Of a stretch of 64,000 bases of DNA, positions 28,518 through 36,786 are shown piece after piece; position 1 is the first letter of the stretch, and every line of letters starts with the position of its first letter. The position numbers and the translations under genes were made by a program. This DNA is from JANQRZ01 sp965214485 (GTDB lineage Bacteria; Bacteroidota; Rhodothermia; Rhodothermales; JANQRZ01), in contig CBDCBW010000001.1 of the NCBI GenBank assembly GCA_965214485.1, forward strand, positions 13,627 to 77,626. The letters run 5' to 3'. The notes beneath the pieces are model-generated. The model did not search any database. It was not told where the DNA came from and saw only the letters and a program-made list of their open reading frames with translations.

Positions 28518-30676
28518 ATCTCGCGGTAGGTCGGCAGCGGCCAGAGGTCGGCCGGGACGACGCGTTCGAGCGCGTCGCAGGCGGTGCGCACGGCCTGCAT
28601 CGCCGGGATGACCTTCGCCTGCATCGCCGCGGCCTCGTCGTCGGCGCGCTGGGCAGCGGCGCGGGCCTTCGCCAGCGCGCCGAGCGCCGCGCGGAGGTCG
28701 TCGACGAGCGCGCTCATCTCCTTCGCCGCCGCCTTCACCCCGCCGAAGTCGAGCTCCAGGTCGGCCCCGAGCACGGCCGTCGAGGCGAGGTCCGAGAGGG
28801 CCTGGACGGCCGCCGGGAGGACCATCGTGCGGGCCATGCTCTCGGTCGTCGCCGCCTCGATGCCCAGCGTCATCACGTACTGCTCGGTGAAGATCTCGTG
28901 GCGGCTCTCGAGCTCGTGCCGGGTCAGCACGCTGTGGCGCTCGAAGACCTCGACGTTCTTGTCGTCGCACAGCACGCCGAGCGCCTCGGGCGTCGTCTTG
29001 AGGTTGAGCAGGCCGCGCTCCCCGGCCTCGCGGTGCCACGCCTCCGAGTAGCCGTCGCCGTTGAAGATGATCGGCCGGGCGTCGCGCATCGCCTCGGTGA
29101 TGACGGCGGAGACGGCGGCTTCGAGCGCCTTCTTGCTCCGCTTCCTGCCGAGCTTCGCCTCGACCGCGTCGGCGAGCCCCCGGATGGCCTCGGCGGTGAC
29201 CGTGTTGAGGATGGTCACGGGGAAGCTCACCGACTGGCTCGAGCCGACGGCGCGGAACTCGAACTTGTTGCCGGTGAAGGCGAAGGGGCTAGTGCGGTTG
29301 CGGTCGCCGGCGTGGCGCGGCAGGCGCGGCAGCACCGGCGTCCCGAGCCCGAGGAAGCCGCTCTGCTTGCTCGAGGTCGCCTTGCCGACGTCGAGGAGCT
29401 GGTCGTAGACGTCGGTGAGCTGGTCGCCGAGGAAGACCGAGAGGATGGCCGGCGGGGCCTCGTTGGCCCCGAGGCGGTGGTCGTTGGCGGCGCTCGCGAT
29501 CGAGGCGCGGAGCAGGCCCTGGTACTCGTGGACGGCCTGGAGGACGGCCGTGCAGAAGAACAGGAAGAGCAGGTTGGCGTGCGGCGTCTCGCCCGGCTCG
29601 AGGAGGTTGGTGCCGGTGTTGGTGGACATCGAGAAGTTGCAGTGCTTGCCCGAGCCGTTGATCCCGGCGAAGGGTTTCTCGTGGAGCAGGCACACCATGC
29701 CGTAGCGCCGGGCGACGCGCTGGAGCGTCATCATGACGAGCTGCTGGTGGTCGGCGGCGACATTCGCGTTCTCGAAGATCGGCGCGATCTCGTACTGCCC
29801 CGGGGCGACCTCGTTGTGGCGCGTCTTGACGGGCACGGCGAGGCGGTAGAGCTCCTTCTCGACCTCCTGCATGTAGCTCAGCACGCGGTCGGGGATCGAG
29901 CCGAAGTAGTGGTCGTCCATCTCCTGGCCGCGCGGCGGCGGCGCGCCGAGGAGCGTCCGCCCGGCGGTGCCCAGGTCGGGGCGGTCGTTGTAGTAGGCGG
30001 CGTCGATGAGGAAGTACTCCTGCTCGGTGCCGAGGGTCGCGTAGACGCGGCTCACGTCGGTGTGGCCGAGGAGGTGGAGGGCGCGCGTGGCCTCGCGGTT
30101 GAGCGCCTCCATCGAGCGCAGGAGCGGCGTCTTGTGGTCGAGCGCCTCGCCGGTCCAGCTCGCGAAGGCCGTCGGGATGCACAGCGTCGAGCCGTTGGCG
30201 TTCTCGATGATGAAGGCCGGGCTCGTCGGGTCGTAGGCGGTGTAGCCGCGCGCCTCGAAGGTCGCGCGGAGGCCGCCACTCGGGAAGCTGGAGGCGTCGG
30301 GCTCGCCCTGGATCAGGTTCGCGCCGGAGAACTCGGCGACGGCCCCGCCGCCCTCGTTCGGGGTGATGAAGCTGTCGTGCTTCTCGGCGGTGCGCCCGGT
30401 CAGCGGCTGGAACCAGTGGGTGTAGTGGGTCACGCCGTGCTCGACGGCCCACTCCTTCATCGCCATCGCGACGGCGTCGGCCACGTCCTCGGGCAGCGGC
30501 TCGCTCTTTTCGATCGTGGCGCGGAGCTTCTTGTAGGTCGCCTTCGGGAGGCGGGCCTTCATTTCGCTGTACCAGAAGACCTTCTCGCCGAAGATTTTCT
30601 GGATGTCGAACGAGGCGGGGCCGGCGTGGCCGTTGCCGTTCGTGTGGTGCGTGCGGGGCTGGTCGAGGACAGGCAT
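28502..30676 (-). CDS. glnA: Glutamine synthetase type III
   Basis: ATP-dependent synthesis of glutamine from glutamate and ammonia. 724 aa, the large size of the GSIII class common in Bacteroidota. Start ATG at 30676 (MPVLDQPRTHHTNGNGHAG); a longer frame to 30751 is not conserved-looking. It has the GSIII N-terminal segment FGEKVFWYSEMKARLPK and catalytic-domain motifs GTEQEYFLID, RHNEVAPGQYEIAPIFENAN, GINGSGKHCNFSMSTNTGTN and NRTSPFAFTGNKFEFRAVGS (each 20 or fewer). An Lrp-family regulator is encoded just upstream on the same strand. The 3' end is duplicated twice in the following 550 bp around the DUF4258/DUF2283 pair. Confidence 0.96.
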   Translation of the reverse strand: MPVLDQPRTHHTNGNGHAGPASFDIQKIFGEKVFWYSEMKARLPKATYKKLRATIEKSEPLPEDVADAVAMAMKEWAVEHGVTHYTHWFQPLTGRTAEKHDSFITPNEGGGAVAEFSGANLIQGEPDASSFPSGGLRATFEARGYTAYDPTSPAFIIENANGSTLCIPTAFASWTGEALDHKTPLLRSMEALNREATRALHLLGHTDVSRVYATLGTEQEYFLIDAAYYNDRPDLGTAGRTLLGAPPPRGQEMDDHYFGSIPDRVLSYMQEVEKELYRLAVPVKTRHNEVAPGQYEIAPIFENANVAADHQQLVMMTLQRVARRYGMVCLLHEKPFAGINGSGKHCNFSMSTNTGTNLLEPGETPHANLLFLFFCTAVLQAVHEYQGLLRASIASAANDHRLGANEAPPAILSVFLGDQLTDVYDQLLDVGKATSSKQSGFLGLGTPVLPRLPRHAGDRNRTSPFAFTGNKFEFRAVGSSQSVSFPVTILNTVTAEAIRGLADAVEAKLGRKRSKKALEAAVSAVITEAMRDARPIIFNGDGYSEAWHREAGERGLLNLKTTPEALGVLCDDKNVEVFERHSVLTRHELESRHEIFTEQYVMTLGIEAATTESMARTMVLPAAVQALSDLASTAVLGADLELDFGGVKAAAKEMSALVDDLRAALGALAKARAAAQRADDEAAAMQAKVIPAMQAVRTACDALERVVPADLWPLPTYREMLFVK

Positions 30677-30758
30677 GACGGGACGGGGTTGGTCGGGAGG
30701 GGGGTGCAGAGGAAGCCTGAAGCGCGGGGAGGCGTGCCGGAACGTCGGCACCCGAAAT

Positions 30759-30802
30759 CGCGGTTCGCGCCGAGCGCGGTTCGCGTCGAGCGCGGTTCGC
30801 GG
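30759..30802. repeat. 16-bp tandem repeats between the Lrp gene and glnA
   Basis: CGCGGTTCGCGCCGAG (30759-30774), CGCGGTTCGCGTCGAG (30775-30790) and a partial third unit to 30802, in the 156-bp gap downstream of the Lrp gene and upstream of glnA. Confidence 0.9.
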
Positions 30803-30832
30803 CTTTGGTATCGGTCGGGGCCGGAGAGCGGG

Positions 30833-31312
30833 TTAATCGGGGATCGGGTGAAGCTGCATCGGCTCGGCGGGGAGCGCGGCGGTCTCCTTGAGCGACGAGA
30901 GGACGATCGAGGTCTGGGTGCCGCGCACGCCGGGGAGGGCCTGCACCTCGGCGAGGAGGCGCTCGAGCGCGGCGGTGGTGCGGACGCGGACCTTGAGCAG
31001 GTGCGAGCCCTCGCCGGTGATCGAGTGGAGCTCCTGCACGGCGGGCAGGGCAGCGACGCGCTCGGTGAACTCGGGGTAGTGGTCGGAGCCGACCGACGAG
31101 ACGCGGATGAACGCCGCCACGTCGAAGCCCAGCCGCCGGGCGTCGAGGCGGGCGTGGTAGCCGGTCACGACGCGGGCCTCGAGCTTGCGCATCCGCTCGG
31201 ACGCTGCCGGGACCGAGAGCCCGACCGTCTCGGCGACTTCGCTCCGCTTGATGCGGCCACGCTGCTGGAGCAACTCCAGAATCTGGGCGTCGATCTCGTC
31301 AATCTTGTCCAT
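30833..31312 (-). CDS. Lrp/AsnC family transcriptional regulator
   Basis: 159-aa regulator with N-terminal winged helix-turn-helix (DEIDAQILELLQQRGRIKRS, EVAETVGLSVPAASERMRKLE) and C-terminal RAM/AsnC ligand-binding domain (HLLKVRVRTTAALERLLAEV, LPGVRGTQTSIVLSS). Such proteins sense amino acids and control nitrogen or amino-acid genes. It lies 156 bp upstream of the type III glutamine synthetase on the same strand, so control of glnA is plausible. The start ATG at 31312 is preceded by an unusually AT-rich region (31320-31415) likely to hold its promoter. Confidence 0.93.
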   Translation of the reverse strand: MDKIDEIDAQILELLQQRGRIKRSEVAETVGLSVPAASERMRKLEARVVTGYHARLDARRLGFDVAAFIRVSSVGSDHYPEFTERVAALPAVQELHSITGEGSHLLKVRVRTTAALERLLAEVQALPGVRGTQTSIVLSSLKETAALPAEPMQLHPIPD

Positions 31313-31430
31313 CGGCAGCGCACACTAGTTTTTAAGCACTCCCTGCAATATACCCTTCGTTTTAGAAAGTACCGCACCGTGTCTGTTAAGAAATTTAGAC
31401 TCTGCACTCCGAACGCCTTCAAAAGGCGCG
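31313..31430 (-). promoter_or_regulatory. AT-rich promoter region of the Lrp gene
   Basis: About 95 bases (31320-31415) are far more AT-rich than the rest of the window and include TAAATTTC, close to the Bacteroidota -7 consensus TAnnTTTG, and further A/T runs. No well-placed -33 TTG partner is obvious. CGCCTTTTGAAGGCG (31418-31432 on the minus strand) is a small hairpin that may end the upstream PAP2 transcript. Confidence 0.5.
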
Positions 31431-31473
31431 GGCGCTCGGTGCGTTGCGACGCGCGATCGCGAGCAGGCCCCGC

Positions 31474-32313
31474 CTACCAGGACGCGCGCAGGGCGAAGCC
31501 GGCCCCGCCGGGGGTCAGCACCGGCGTCACCGAGAGCCCGTCCGGGTGCCGCCCGTGCCGGTTGGCGAGGGCGAAGCCGATGAGCGTCCCGAGGGCCGCG
31601 CCCGCGACCACGTCCGACGACCAGTGCGCCCCCTCGACGACGCGGGCGACGGCGGTGCCGGTCGTCAGGACGAACAGGCCGTAGGTGACCGGGCCGGGGT
31701 AGTAGGCCACCCACGGCGTGACGAGGGCGAACGCGACCGTCGTGTGGCCCGAGGGGAACGACCGCTGCTTCGTGAACGGCTTGAAGTCGTACGGCCCCTC
31801 CAGTGCGCGTGGCCGCGCGCGCCCGGCGACGCCCTTGAGGAAGGAGCTGAGGAAGTTGCCGTAGAGCGCCGATTCGAGCGAGGTGAACGCCGCGTCCTGG
31901 AACCGGGTGTCGCGCGTCAGGAGGGAGGCCGCGAAGACGGCCCCGGCAGCCGGGACGGCGTACTTCCAGTCGCCCACCTGGTCGGTCGCGTTCAGGAACA
32001 GCCCGTTGTCCTGCTCGGTGGTCTCGCCGGCACTCCCGCTGAGCGTAGGGTCGGCGAGGGTGAAGAGGACGAGCGCGCCGCCCGCGCCGAGAGTGTAGAC
32101 GGCGTGGCGCGACGTGAGCCCCCGCGCAAGGCCGAGCGGGTCCCCCGCCGTCCAGCGAAGGAAGCGTCGCCCATCGACCTCCTCGGCCCCGGCTCCGTCG
32201 ACTGCTTGCGCGTGCGCTGCGGGCACCGCCGGGCCGGCGAACGCGGCGGCGACGAGAAGCGCAGCGACGGCGCGCCCGGCACAGCGTAGGGGACGGAGAG
32301 AGGAACGCTTCAT
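31474..32313 (-). CDS. PAP2-superfamily phosphatase, exported
   Basis: 279-aa membrane-associated or periplasmic lipid phosphatase. Signal peptide 1-36. All three PAP2 signature blocks are present: KGVAGRARP, SFPSGHTTVAFA and RVVEGAHWSSDVVAGAALG, with the catalytic His pair. Likely substrates are undecaprenyl diphosphate or other lipid phosphates. The start ATG is at 32313; the next upstream gene (DoxX-like) ends at 32315, so they are co-transcribed. The C-terminus ends in an aromatic residue (RASW), a weak hint of outer-membrane association. Confidence 0.9.
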   Translation of the reverse strand: MKRSSLRPLRCAGRAVAALLVAAAFAGPAVPAAHAQAVDGAGAEEVDGRRFLRWTAGDPLGLARGLTSRHAVYTLGAGGALVLFTLADPTLSGSAGETTEQDNGLFLNATDQVGDWKYAVPAAGAVFAASLLTRDTRFQDAAFTSLESALYGNFLSSFLKGVAGRARPRALEGPYDFKPFTKQRSFPSGHTTVAFALVTPWVAYYPGPVTYGLFVLTTGTAVARVVEGAHWSSDVVAGAALGTLIGFALANRHGRHPDGLSVTPVLTPGGAGFALRASW

Positions 32314-32314
32314 C

Positions 32315-32689
32315 TCACACCCCCTCGCTTCGCGGCTGCGTCGCCCACCACACCCAGGCCATTAGGACGAACTGAAGCGGCAGCCGGAGCCACAACCCGA
32401 CCTCGGCAGAGGCCAGCCCGACCACCTCGGGCTCGAGCGCCATGTAGAGGTTCGCCGGGAAGACGGCGACGAGGAGCGCGACGAGGCCCCACCCCGCCAC
32501 CACCCGGAGCTTCGGGAGCAGCACGCCGATGCCCCCGAGGACTTCGGCGACCCCGCTGAGGTAGACGAGCGCGAGCGGGAACGGGAAGTACGGCGGAACG
32601 ACCTGGGCGTAGAGGCCCGGCACGACGAAGTGCAGCACCCCCGCCCCCACGAACAGCACGGCGATCATCCCGAGCGAGACGTCCTTCAT
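32315..32689 (-). CDS. DoxX-like small membrane protein
   Basis: 124-aa protein with four predicted membrane helices: SLGMIAVLFVGAGVLHFVVP, FPLALVYLSGVAEVLGGIGV, VVAGWGLVALLVAVFPANLY and LPLQFVLMAWVWWA. This matches the DoxX/DUF4267-like family, linked to redox or methoxyneurosporene-type reactions but without a firm function. The ATG at 32689 overlaps the stop of the upstream pgeF-like gene (TGATG) and the stop is 2 bp from the PAP2 start, so the three genes form an operon. Confidence 0.85.
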   Translation of the reverse strand: MKDVSLGMIAVLFVGAGVLHFVVPGLYAQVVPPYFPFPLALVYLSGVAEVLGGIGVLLPKLRVVAGWGLVALLVAVFPANLYMALEPEVVGLASAEVGLWLRLPLQFVLMAWVWWATQPRSEGV

Positions 32690-33462
32690 CACGAGAGGAG
32701 TACGTGCCGAAGGCCGATCACCCCCATCATCCGGCCCGTCGCCCCGCCGTCGGCGCGGTACGAGAAGAAGCGCTCCGTGTCGAAGGTGCTCGCCCCCTCG
32801 ACCTCGATGTGCGCGCGCTCGATCCCCGTTTTGAGGAGCTGTGTGACGATCGCGCCGGGGAGGTCGACGTGCGGCTTGGCCCAGCCTTCGCGCTCGAGGA
32901 CGTGGTCCTCGTCGAACTGCCGCGCCACCTCGGTCCCGACCTCGAAGTCTTTCGGCCCGATGCAGGGGCTGACGTACGCCCGCATCCGCTCCGGTTCGGC
33001 CCCGAGCTTGCGCATCGCCTCGACGGTCATCGTCGGAATCCCGCCGACGGCCCCGCGCCACCCGGCGTGGCACGCCCCGGCGACGTGCGCTTCGGCGTCG
33101 GCCAGGAGCACGGCCCCGCAGTCGGCGACGGTGATGCCGAGGGCGATCCCGCGCCGGTTCGTGACGTGGCCGTCGGTGCGCTTGATGTGGCCGGCCTCGG
33201 TGCGGGCGGTCACGCTCACGCCGTGGACCTGCCCAATCGTGGCGAGGTCCTCCGGGGCGAACCCGAGCGCGTCGAGGAGCCGGCGGCGGTTCTCGCGCAC
33301 CGCGGCCTCCTCGTCCCCCGTCGTGAGGCCGAGGTTGAGGGTGTCGAACGGTGCCTTGCTCACCCCGCCCGCGCGCGTGCTGAACCCGGCGACGACGCCC
33401 GGCAGGTCGGCGAAGACGGCGGGGCGGATGAGGTCGAGCGCGGAGGTCGCGGGCGTTCCCAT
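32689..33462 (-). CDS. pgeF: Peptidoglycan editing factor PgeF / multicopper polyphenol-oxidase-like (YfiH, Cu-oxidase_4)
   Basis: 257-aa cytosolic enzyme of the YfiH family, reported to remove mis-incorporated L-Ser muropeptides and to act on purine nucleosides. Motifs: FSTRAGGVSKAPFDTLNLGL, IGQVHG, VADCGAVLLAD, CHAGWRGAVGGI and YVSPCIGPKDFEVG, carrying the conserved metal-binding His and Cys residues. The ATG at 33462 is chosen because the frame upstream to 33519 runs through a palindrome. It is first in an operon with the DoxX-like and PAP2 genes. Confidence 0.92.
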   Translation of the reverse strand: MGTPATSALDLIRPAVFADLPGVVAGFSTRAGGVSKAPFDTLNLGLTTGDEEAAVRENRRRLLDALGFAPEDLATIGQVHGVSVTARTEAGHIKRTDGHVTNRRGIALGITVADCGAVLLADAEAHVAGACHAGWRGAVGGIPTMTVEAMRKLGAEPERMRAYVSPCIGPKDFEVGTEVARQFDEDHVLEREGWAKPHVDLPGAIVTQLLKTGIERAHIEVEGASTFDTERFFSYRADGGATGRMMGVIGLRHVLLS

Positions 33463-33496
33463 CGATGGGTTAAACGCGTGAGGGGCTGGAATAGAC

Positions 33497-33528
33497 ACGT
33501 AGGGGTCCGATCGATCCAACCCCTACGT
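33497..33528. repeat. GTAGGGG-type hairpin, copy 4
   Basis: ACGTAGGGGT (33497-33506) and ACCCCTACGT (33519-33528) pair perfectly, with an inner CGATCGATC. It lies between the TPR gene stop and the pgeF start. Confidence 0.9.
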
Positions 33529-33529
33529 A

Positions 33530-33577
33530 ACCAGACGGGAGGGAAGACTCAGCACCAGACGGGAGGGCAGACTCAGC
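33530..33577. repeat. 24-bp tandem duplication at the TPR gene stop
   Basis: Two 24-bp units (33530-33553 and 33554-33577) differing by one base. The right unit contains the stop codon of the TPR gene (33573-33575). Confidence 0.95.
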
Positions 33578-35006
33578 GCGTGCGCCGGGTCCGCTCGTCG
33601 GTGCCGAAGAGCGGGCGGAGGCGCGCGTCGGCGGCGAGGTCGGGGTAGTGGCGGCGGATTTCGTCCCGGACCGACGGGTCGAGCTCGAAGGCCCGCCGGA
33701 GCGCGGCCGTCGCCTCGTCGTGGCGCTCGAGTGCGAAGAGGACTTTGGCCTGGTGGACGTGGGCCTCGCTCAGCTCCGGGTTCACCTCGCCGGCCTTCCG
33801 GTAGGCCGCGAGGGCCTGCTCGAGCTGGCTCGCCTCGAAGAGCGTCTCGCCCAGGTCCAGCCACGCCTCCTCGTTGTCGGGCTCGAGCTCGACCACGCGC
33901 GCGTAGGACCGGAGCGACTCGGCGAGGAGGCCGGCGTTGTACTCGCTGTCGGCGCGGGCGTACCAGAACTCGCCGACCTCGGGGCGGAGGTGGAGCGCGC
34001 GGGCGAAGCAGCGGAGCGCGTCGGTGTGGCGCTCGAGCGCGTCGTAGCAGCAGCCCATGCCGTACCACGCCTCGGGGTACTCGGGGTCGTCCTGCACGGC
34101 GCGGCGGAAGTACGTCACCGCCGTCGCGTAGTCCGCGAGCTCCTCGTAGGCCAGGCCGATGTTGTAGTACGTCGAGGCGTCGCCCTCTTCGTGTTCGAGG
34201 ACCTTGAGGTAGCTCGCGACCGCCTCCTGGAGCTCGCCCAGGTTGGCGAGCGCGTTGCCCCGGTTGTAGTGCGCGCTCGCGAAGCCATCGTCGATGGCGA
34301 GGGCGAAGTCGTAGCTCGCCACGGCGTCGGCGTAGCGCTCCATCCGGTTGAGGACGATGCCGCGGTTGTACCACGCGTTCTGCGAGTACGGGTCGAGCTC
34401 GATCTGCCGGTCGTAGGCCGCAACGCTCTCCTCGAAGCGCTCGGCGTGGTCGAGGCAGTAGCCCAGTTCGTACCAGATTTCGGGGTGCTCGGGGTGGAGC
34501 TCGGCGCAGCGCTCGAGGGCGTCGACGGCCTCGTCGAACCGGTCGAGCTTCTCGAAGGTGATGCCCTGGTTGAAGAGCGCCTCCTCATTGACCGGGTCCA
34601 CGTCGAGGACGCGGTCGTAGGCCGCGAGCGCGTCGCCGGGCCGGTCGAGGTTGTCGAGCGTGATGCCCCGGTTGAGGAGGGTTTCGGGGTCGACCGGGTT
34701 GAGGGCGAGGGCCTCGTCGTAGGCGTCGAGCGCCTCGTCGTTGCGTTCGAGGTTGTTCAGCAGGACGCCGCGCCGCAGCCACGCGTCGGAGGAATACGGG
34801 TGCGTCTCGATCAGCCGGTCGATCACCCCGAGGGCCGTCTCGAAGCGCCCGCGCTCGAAGTAGAAGGTGGCGATTTCCTCGAGCGCCTCGGAGTCGAAAT
34901 ACCGGTGGCCTCCGCTCCGGAGGTCGGCTTCGTAGGCGGAGACGAGATCGTGCAGGGCTTCGTCCCCACGCCCCTCGTCGTAGTCTTCAAACTCGAACAT
35001 GCTCAT
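33573..35006 (-). CDS. Tetratricopeptide-repeat protein
   Basis: 477-aa protein made almost wholly of about twelve 34-residue TPRs (for example AWLRRGVLLNNLERNDEALD, AYDEALALNPVDPETLLNRG, WYELGYCLDHAERFEESVAA). No signal peptide or membrane helix is visible, so a cytosolic scaffold is likely. Two near-adjacent ATGs (35006, 35000) could start it; the first has the better context. The acidic N-terminus (MFEFEDYDEGRGDEALHDLV) is typical of Bacteroidota TPR proteins. It is divergent from tmk. The partner is unknown. Confidence 0.88.
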   Translation of the reverse strand: MSMFEFEDYDEGRGDEALHDLVSAYEADLRSGGHRYFDSEALEEIATFYFERGRFETALGVIDRLIETHPYSSDAWLRRGVLLNNLERNDEALDAYDEALALNPVDPETLLNRGITLDNLDRPGDALAAYDRVLDVDPVNEEALFNQGITFEKLDRFDEAVDALERCAELHPEHPEIWYELGYCLDHAERFEESVAAYDRQIELDPYSQNAWYNRGIVLNRMERYADAVASYDFALAIDDGFASAHYNRGNALANLGELQEAVASYLKVLEHEEGDASTYYNIGLAYEELADYATAVTYFRRAVQDDPEYPEAWYGMGCCYDALERHTDALRCFARALHLRPEVGEFWYARADSEYNAGLLAESLRSYARVVELEPDNEEAWLDLGETLFEASQLEQALAAYRKAGEVNPELSEAHVHQAKVLFALERHDEATAALRRAFELDPSVRDEIRRHYPDLAADARLRPLFGTDERTRRTR

Positions 35007-35121
35007 ACGCGTTGCGATGCGGAGTCGGGGTGCGGCGATGCGGAGTGCGCGCCCCGAGGAGGCGTTGCCCGGGGGGCCGCGTGGGGCGTCAGGCGCGGGT
35101 AAGGTACGCGCGGTCTGCTCA

Positions 35122-35155
35122 CTTGCACCATCTACGCCCTTGCACCATCTACGCC
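35122..35155. repeat. 17-bp tandem duplication
   Basis: CTTGCACCATCTACGCC occurs twice without a gap, in the TPR/tmk intergenic region. Confidence 0.95.
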
Positions 35156-35225
35156 GCCGCCCCCCGCGGGTTGCCGTCTTCATCCATTCGGCACGGCGTA
35201 AGTTCCCGTCTCGCGGTGCGTGACG

Positions 35226-35279
35226 CGCGAGGCGTGAGCGGGGGTTTCGCCGTCGCGCCGGGCGCGCTCACGCCTCGCG
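35226..35279. repeat. 15-bp perfect inverted repeat upstream of tmk
   Basis: CGCGAGGCGTGAGCG and CGCTCACGCCTCGCG with a 24-base loop, 48 bp upstream of the tmk start. In tmk mRNA it could form a leader hairpin. Confidence 0.8.
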
Positions 35280-35326
35280 TTTCCGGCTCGACGAGCAGGC
35301 TTCACCGCAACGGCATTCCCGACCCT

Positions 35327-35977
35327 ATGCTGATCACCTTCGAGGGCATCGACGGCAGCGGCAAGAGCACGCAGGCGCGGCGGCTCCTCGCCCACGCCGA
35401 GGCGCAGGGCTGGCAGCCGCTCCTCGTCCGCGAGCCCGGCGGCACCGACCTGTCGGAGCGCATCCGCGGCCTCCTGCTCGACCCGTCGGCGCACGTCGAC
35501 CCGCGCGCCGAGCTGCTCCTGTTCGCCGCCGCCCGCGCCCAGCTCGTCCACGAGGTCGTCCGCCCGGCGCTCGGGGTGGGGCGGCTCGTCATCGCAGACC
35601 GCTTCTACGACTCGACGACGGCGTACCAGGGCGCGGGGCGGGAGACCGCCGAGGCGAGCTGGCTCCGCTCGTTCCACGACTTCGTGACCGGCGGCCTCCG
35701 CCCGCGCCGGACCTACCTCGTCGACGTGCCGCTCGACGTGGCGGCGGCGCGGCGCACCGGCGAGCACGACCGGATGGAGGACGCCGGGCGCGCGTTCTTC
35801 GAGCGCGTCCGCGCGGCCTACCTCCGCCTCGCCGACGCCGAGCCCGAGCGCGTCCTCCGGCTCGACGGCACGCGCTCGCCCGACGTCCTCCACGGCCAGA
35901 TCGTGACCGACCTCGAGCGGCTGCGCGCCGAGGTGGGCGGCCCCGCTGCCGGAACCGGAGCCGCCGCCTCCGGTTGA
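35327..35977 (+). CDS. tmk: Thymidylate kinase
   Basis: Phosphorylates dTMP to dTDP for DNA synthesis. 216 aa from the ATG at 35327. P-loop GIDGSGKST (7-15), the DRFYDSTTAYQGAGR motif (91-105) and the TYLVDVPLDVA stretch identify the family. The LID-like region RRTGEHDRMEDAG follows. The C-terminus has a short Gly/Ala tail. The frame is open further upstream to 35012, but that region is intergenic repeat. fur follows on the same strand after 24 bp, so the two may be co-transcribed. Confidence 0.96.
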   Translation: MLITFEGIDGSGKSTQARRLLAHAEAQGWQPLLVREPGGTDLSERIRGLLLDPSAHVDPRAELLLFAAARAQLVHEVVRPALGVGRLVIADRFYDSTTAYQGAGRETAEASWLRSFHDFVTGGLRPRRTYLVDVPLDVAAARRTGEHDRMEDAGRAFFERVRAAYLRLADAEPERVLRLDGTRSPDVLHGQIVTDLERLRAEVGGPAAGTGAAASG

Positions 35978-36001
35978 GTTTCACCCGCAGCCGCCGCGCC
36001 C

Positions 36002-36478
36002 GTGTCCACCCTCCCCCAGGCCCAACTCGACGAAGTCACGCGCGCCTTCAGCGCCTTCCTGAAGGCGCGCGGCCAGCGCCAGACGCCCGAGCGCTTCGCC
36101 ATCCTCGACGAGGTCTACACCACCGCCGACCACTTCGACGCCGACGAGCTGTTCCTCCGGCTCGGGCAGAAGGGCAGCCGCGTCAGCCGCGCCACGGTCT
36201 ACAACACGCTCGAGCTCCTGCTCGCCTGCGACCTCGTCGTGAAGCACCAGTTCGGGCAGCACCAGGCGAAGTACGAGCGGGCCTACGCCTACTGGCAGCA
36301 CGACCACCTGATCTGCCTCGACTGCGGCGAGATTCTCGAGTTCTGCGACCCGCGCCTCCAGAGCATCCAGGACACCGTCGGCGGCATCTACGGGTTCGAC
36401 ATCGCCCAGCACGCCCTCACGCTCTACGGGCATTGCCGCCACGAAGCCTGCGAGCACCGCGAGCGAAACGGAGCCTAG
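36002..36478 (+). CDS. fur: Fur family metal-dependent transcriptional regulator
   Basis: 158-aa Fur-family repressor. N-terminal winged helix: RGQRQTPERFAILDEVYTTA and VSRATVYNTLELLLACDLV. The metal-binding region includes HDHLICLDCGEILEFCD (CxxC zinc site) and a C-terminal second pair HCRHEACEH. The start is a GTG at 36002, 24 bp after tmk. The metal (Fe, Zn or Mn) and regulon cannot be told from sequence; I saw no obvious Fur box nearby. Confidence 0.93.
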   Translation: MSTLPQAQLDEVTRAFSAFLKARGQRQTPERFAILDEVYTTADHFDADELFLRLGQKGSRVSRATVYNTLELLLACDLVVKHQFGQHQAKYERAYAYWQHDHLICLDCGEILEFCDPRLQSIQDTVGGIYGFDIAQHALTLYGHCRHEACEHRERNGA

Positions 36479-36560
36479 GGCCTCGGCAGGCGGTCTGCTG
36501 CTTTCTGAGCTGCAGAAGACCCCTTGATTCTGCACTAGAGTGCAAGACTGTTGCTCGTGG

Positions 36561-36683
36561 GCGGACCCCCTGGCCGTCGGCCCCTCGCTGCGCTCAACGG
36601 GCCGACGACCTGTCCCCCTCGTTTGAGGGGGACAGCTTCCGCTGTTCGGAGCGCAGCGATGGCAGCGGAAGCGGGGGGTCCGC
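36561..36683. repeat. Cloverleaf-like palindromic repeat, copy 2
   Basis: Outer arms GCGGACCCCC (36561-36570) and GGGGGTCCGC (36674-36683) pair perfectly. Inside are three hairpins: CGTCGGCCC/GGGCCGACG (left), CTGTCCCCCTC/GAGGGGGACAG (centre) and CTTCCGCTG/CAGCGGAAG (right). The left loop TCGCTGCGCTC is the exact complement of GAGCGCAGCGA in the right loop, so the loops could kiss or the whole could refold as one long stem. Confidence 0.9.
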
Positions 36684-36719
36684 TTTCGAGCAAAGGACTA
36701 CGGCGCTAGGGCGGTGTCG

Positions 36720-36757
36720 CTACGCCGCCTCCGGCTTGAGCCCGTCGAGGTAGTGGC
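36720..36757 (-). repeat. Displaced copy of the msrA 3' end (38 bp)
   Basis: 37 of 38 bases match 37392-37429, the last 35 coding bases plus stop of msrA, in the same orientation. It lies 29 bp past the stop of the RelE gene. It has no function of its own as a gene. Confidence 0.93.
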
Positions 36758-36786
36758 AGCAGGTTAGCGCACGACCTGCGCAGAGG

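Larger units (their letters stand above)
35007..35326. other. Divergent intergenic region between the TPR gene and tmk
   Basis: 320 bp with no gene. It holds a 17-bp tandem duplication CTTGCACCATCTACGCC (35122-35138 and 35139-35155) and a perfect 15-bp inverted repeat CGCGAGGCGTGAGCG / CGCTCACGCCTCGCG (35226-35240 and 35265-35279). Promoters for both flanking genes should be here; none is obvious. Confidence 0.6.
36479..36786. other. Intergenic region between fur and the RelE gene
   Basis: 308 bp between convergent genes. It contains the cloverleaf-like repeat copy 2 (36561-36683) and a displaced 38-bp copy of the msrA 3' end (36720-36757). The remaining sequence shows no gene. Confidence 0.7.

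Noticed and set aside
35981..36535. Minus-strand 184-aa frame over fur
   Set aside because: Shadow of the Fur gene, whose domains and metal-binding residues are clear on the plus strand.
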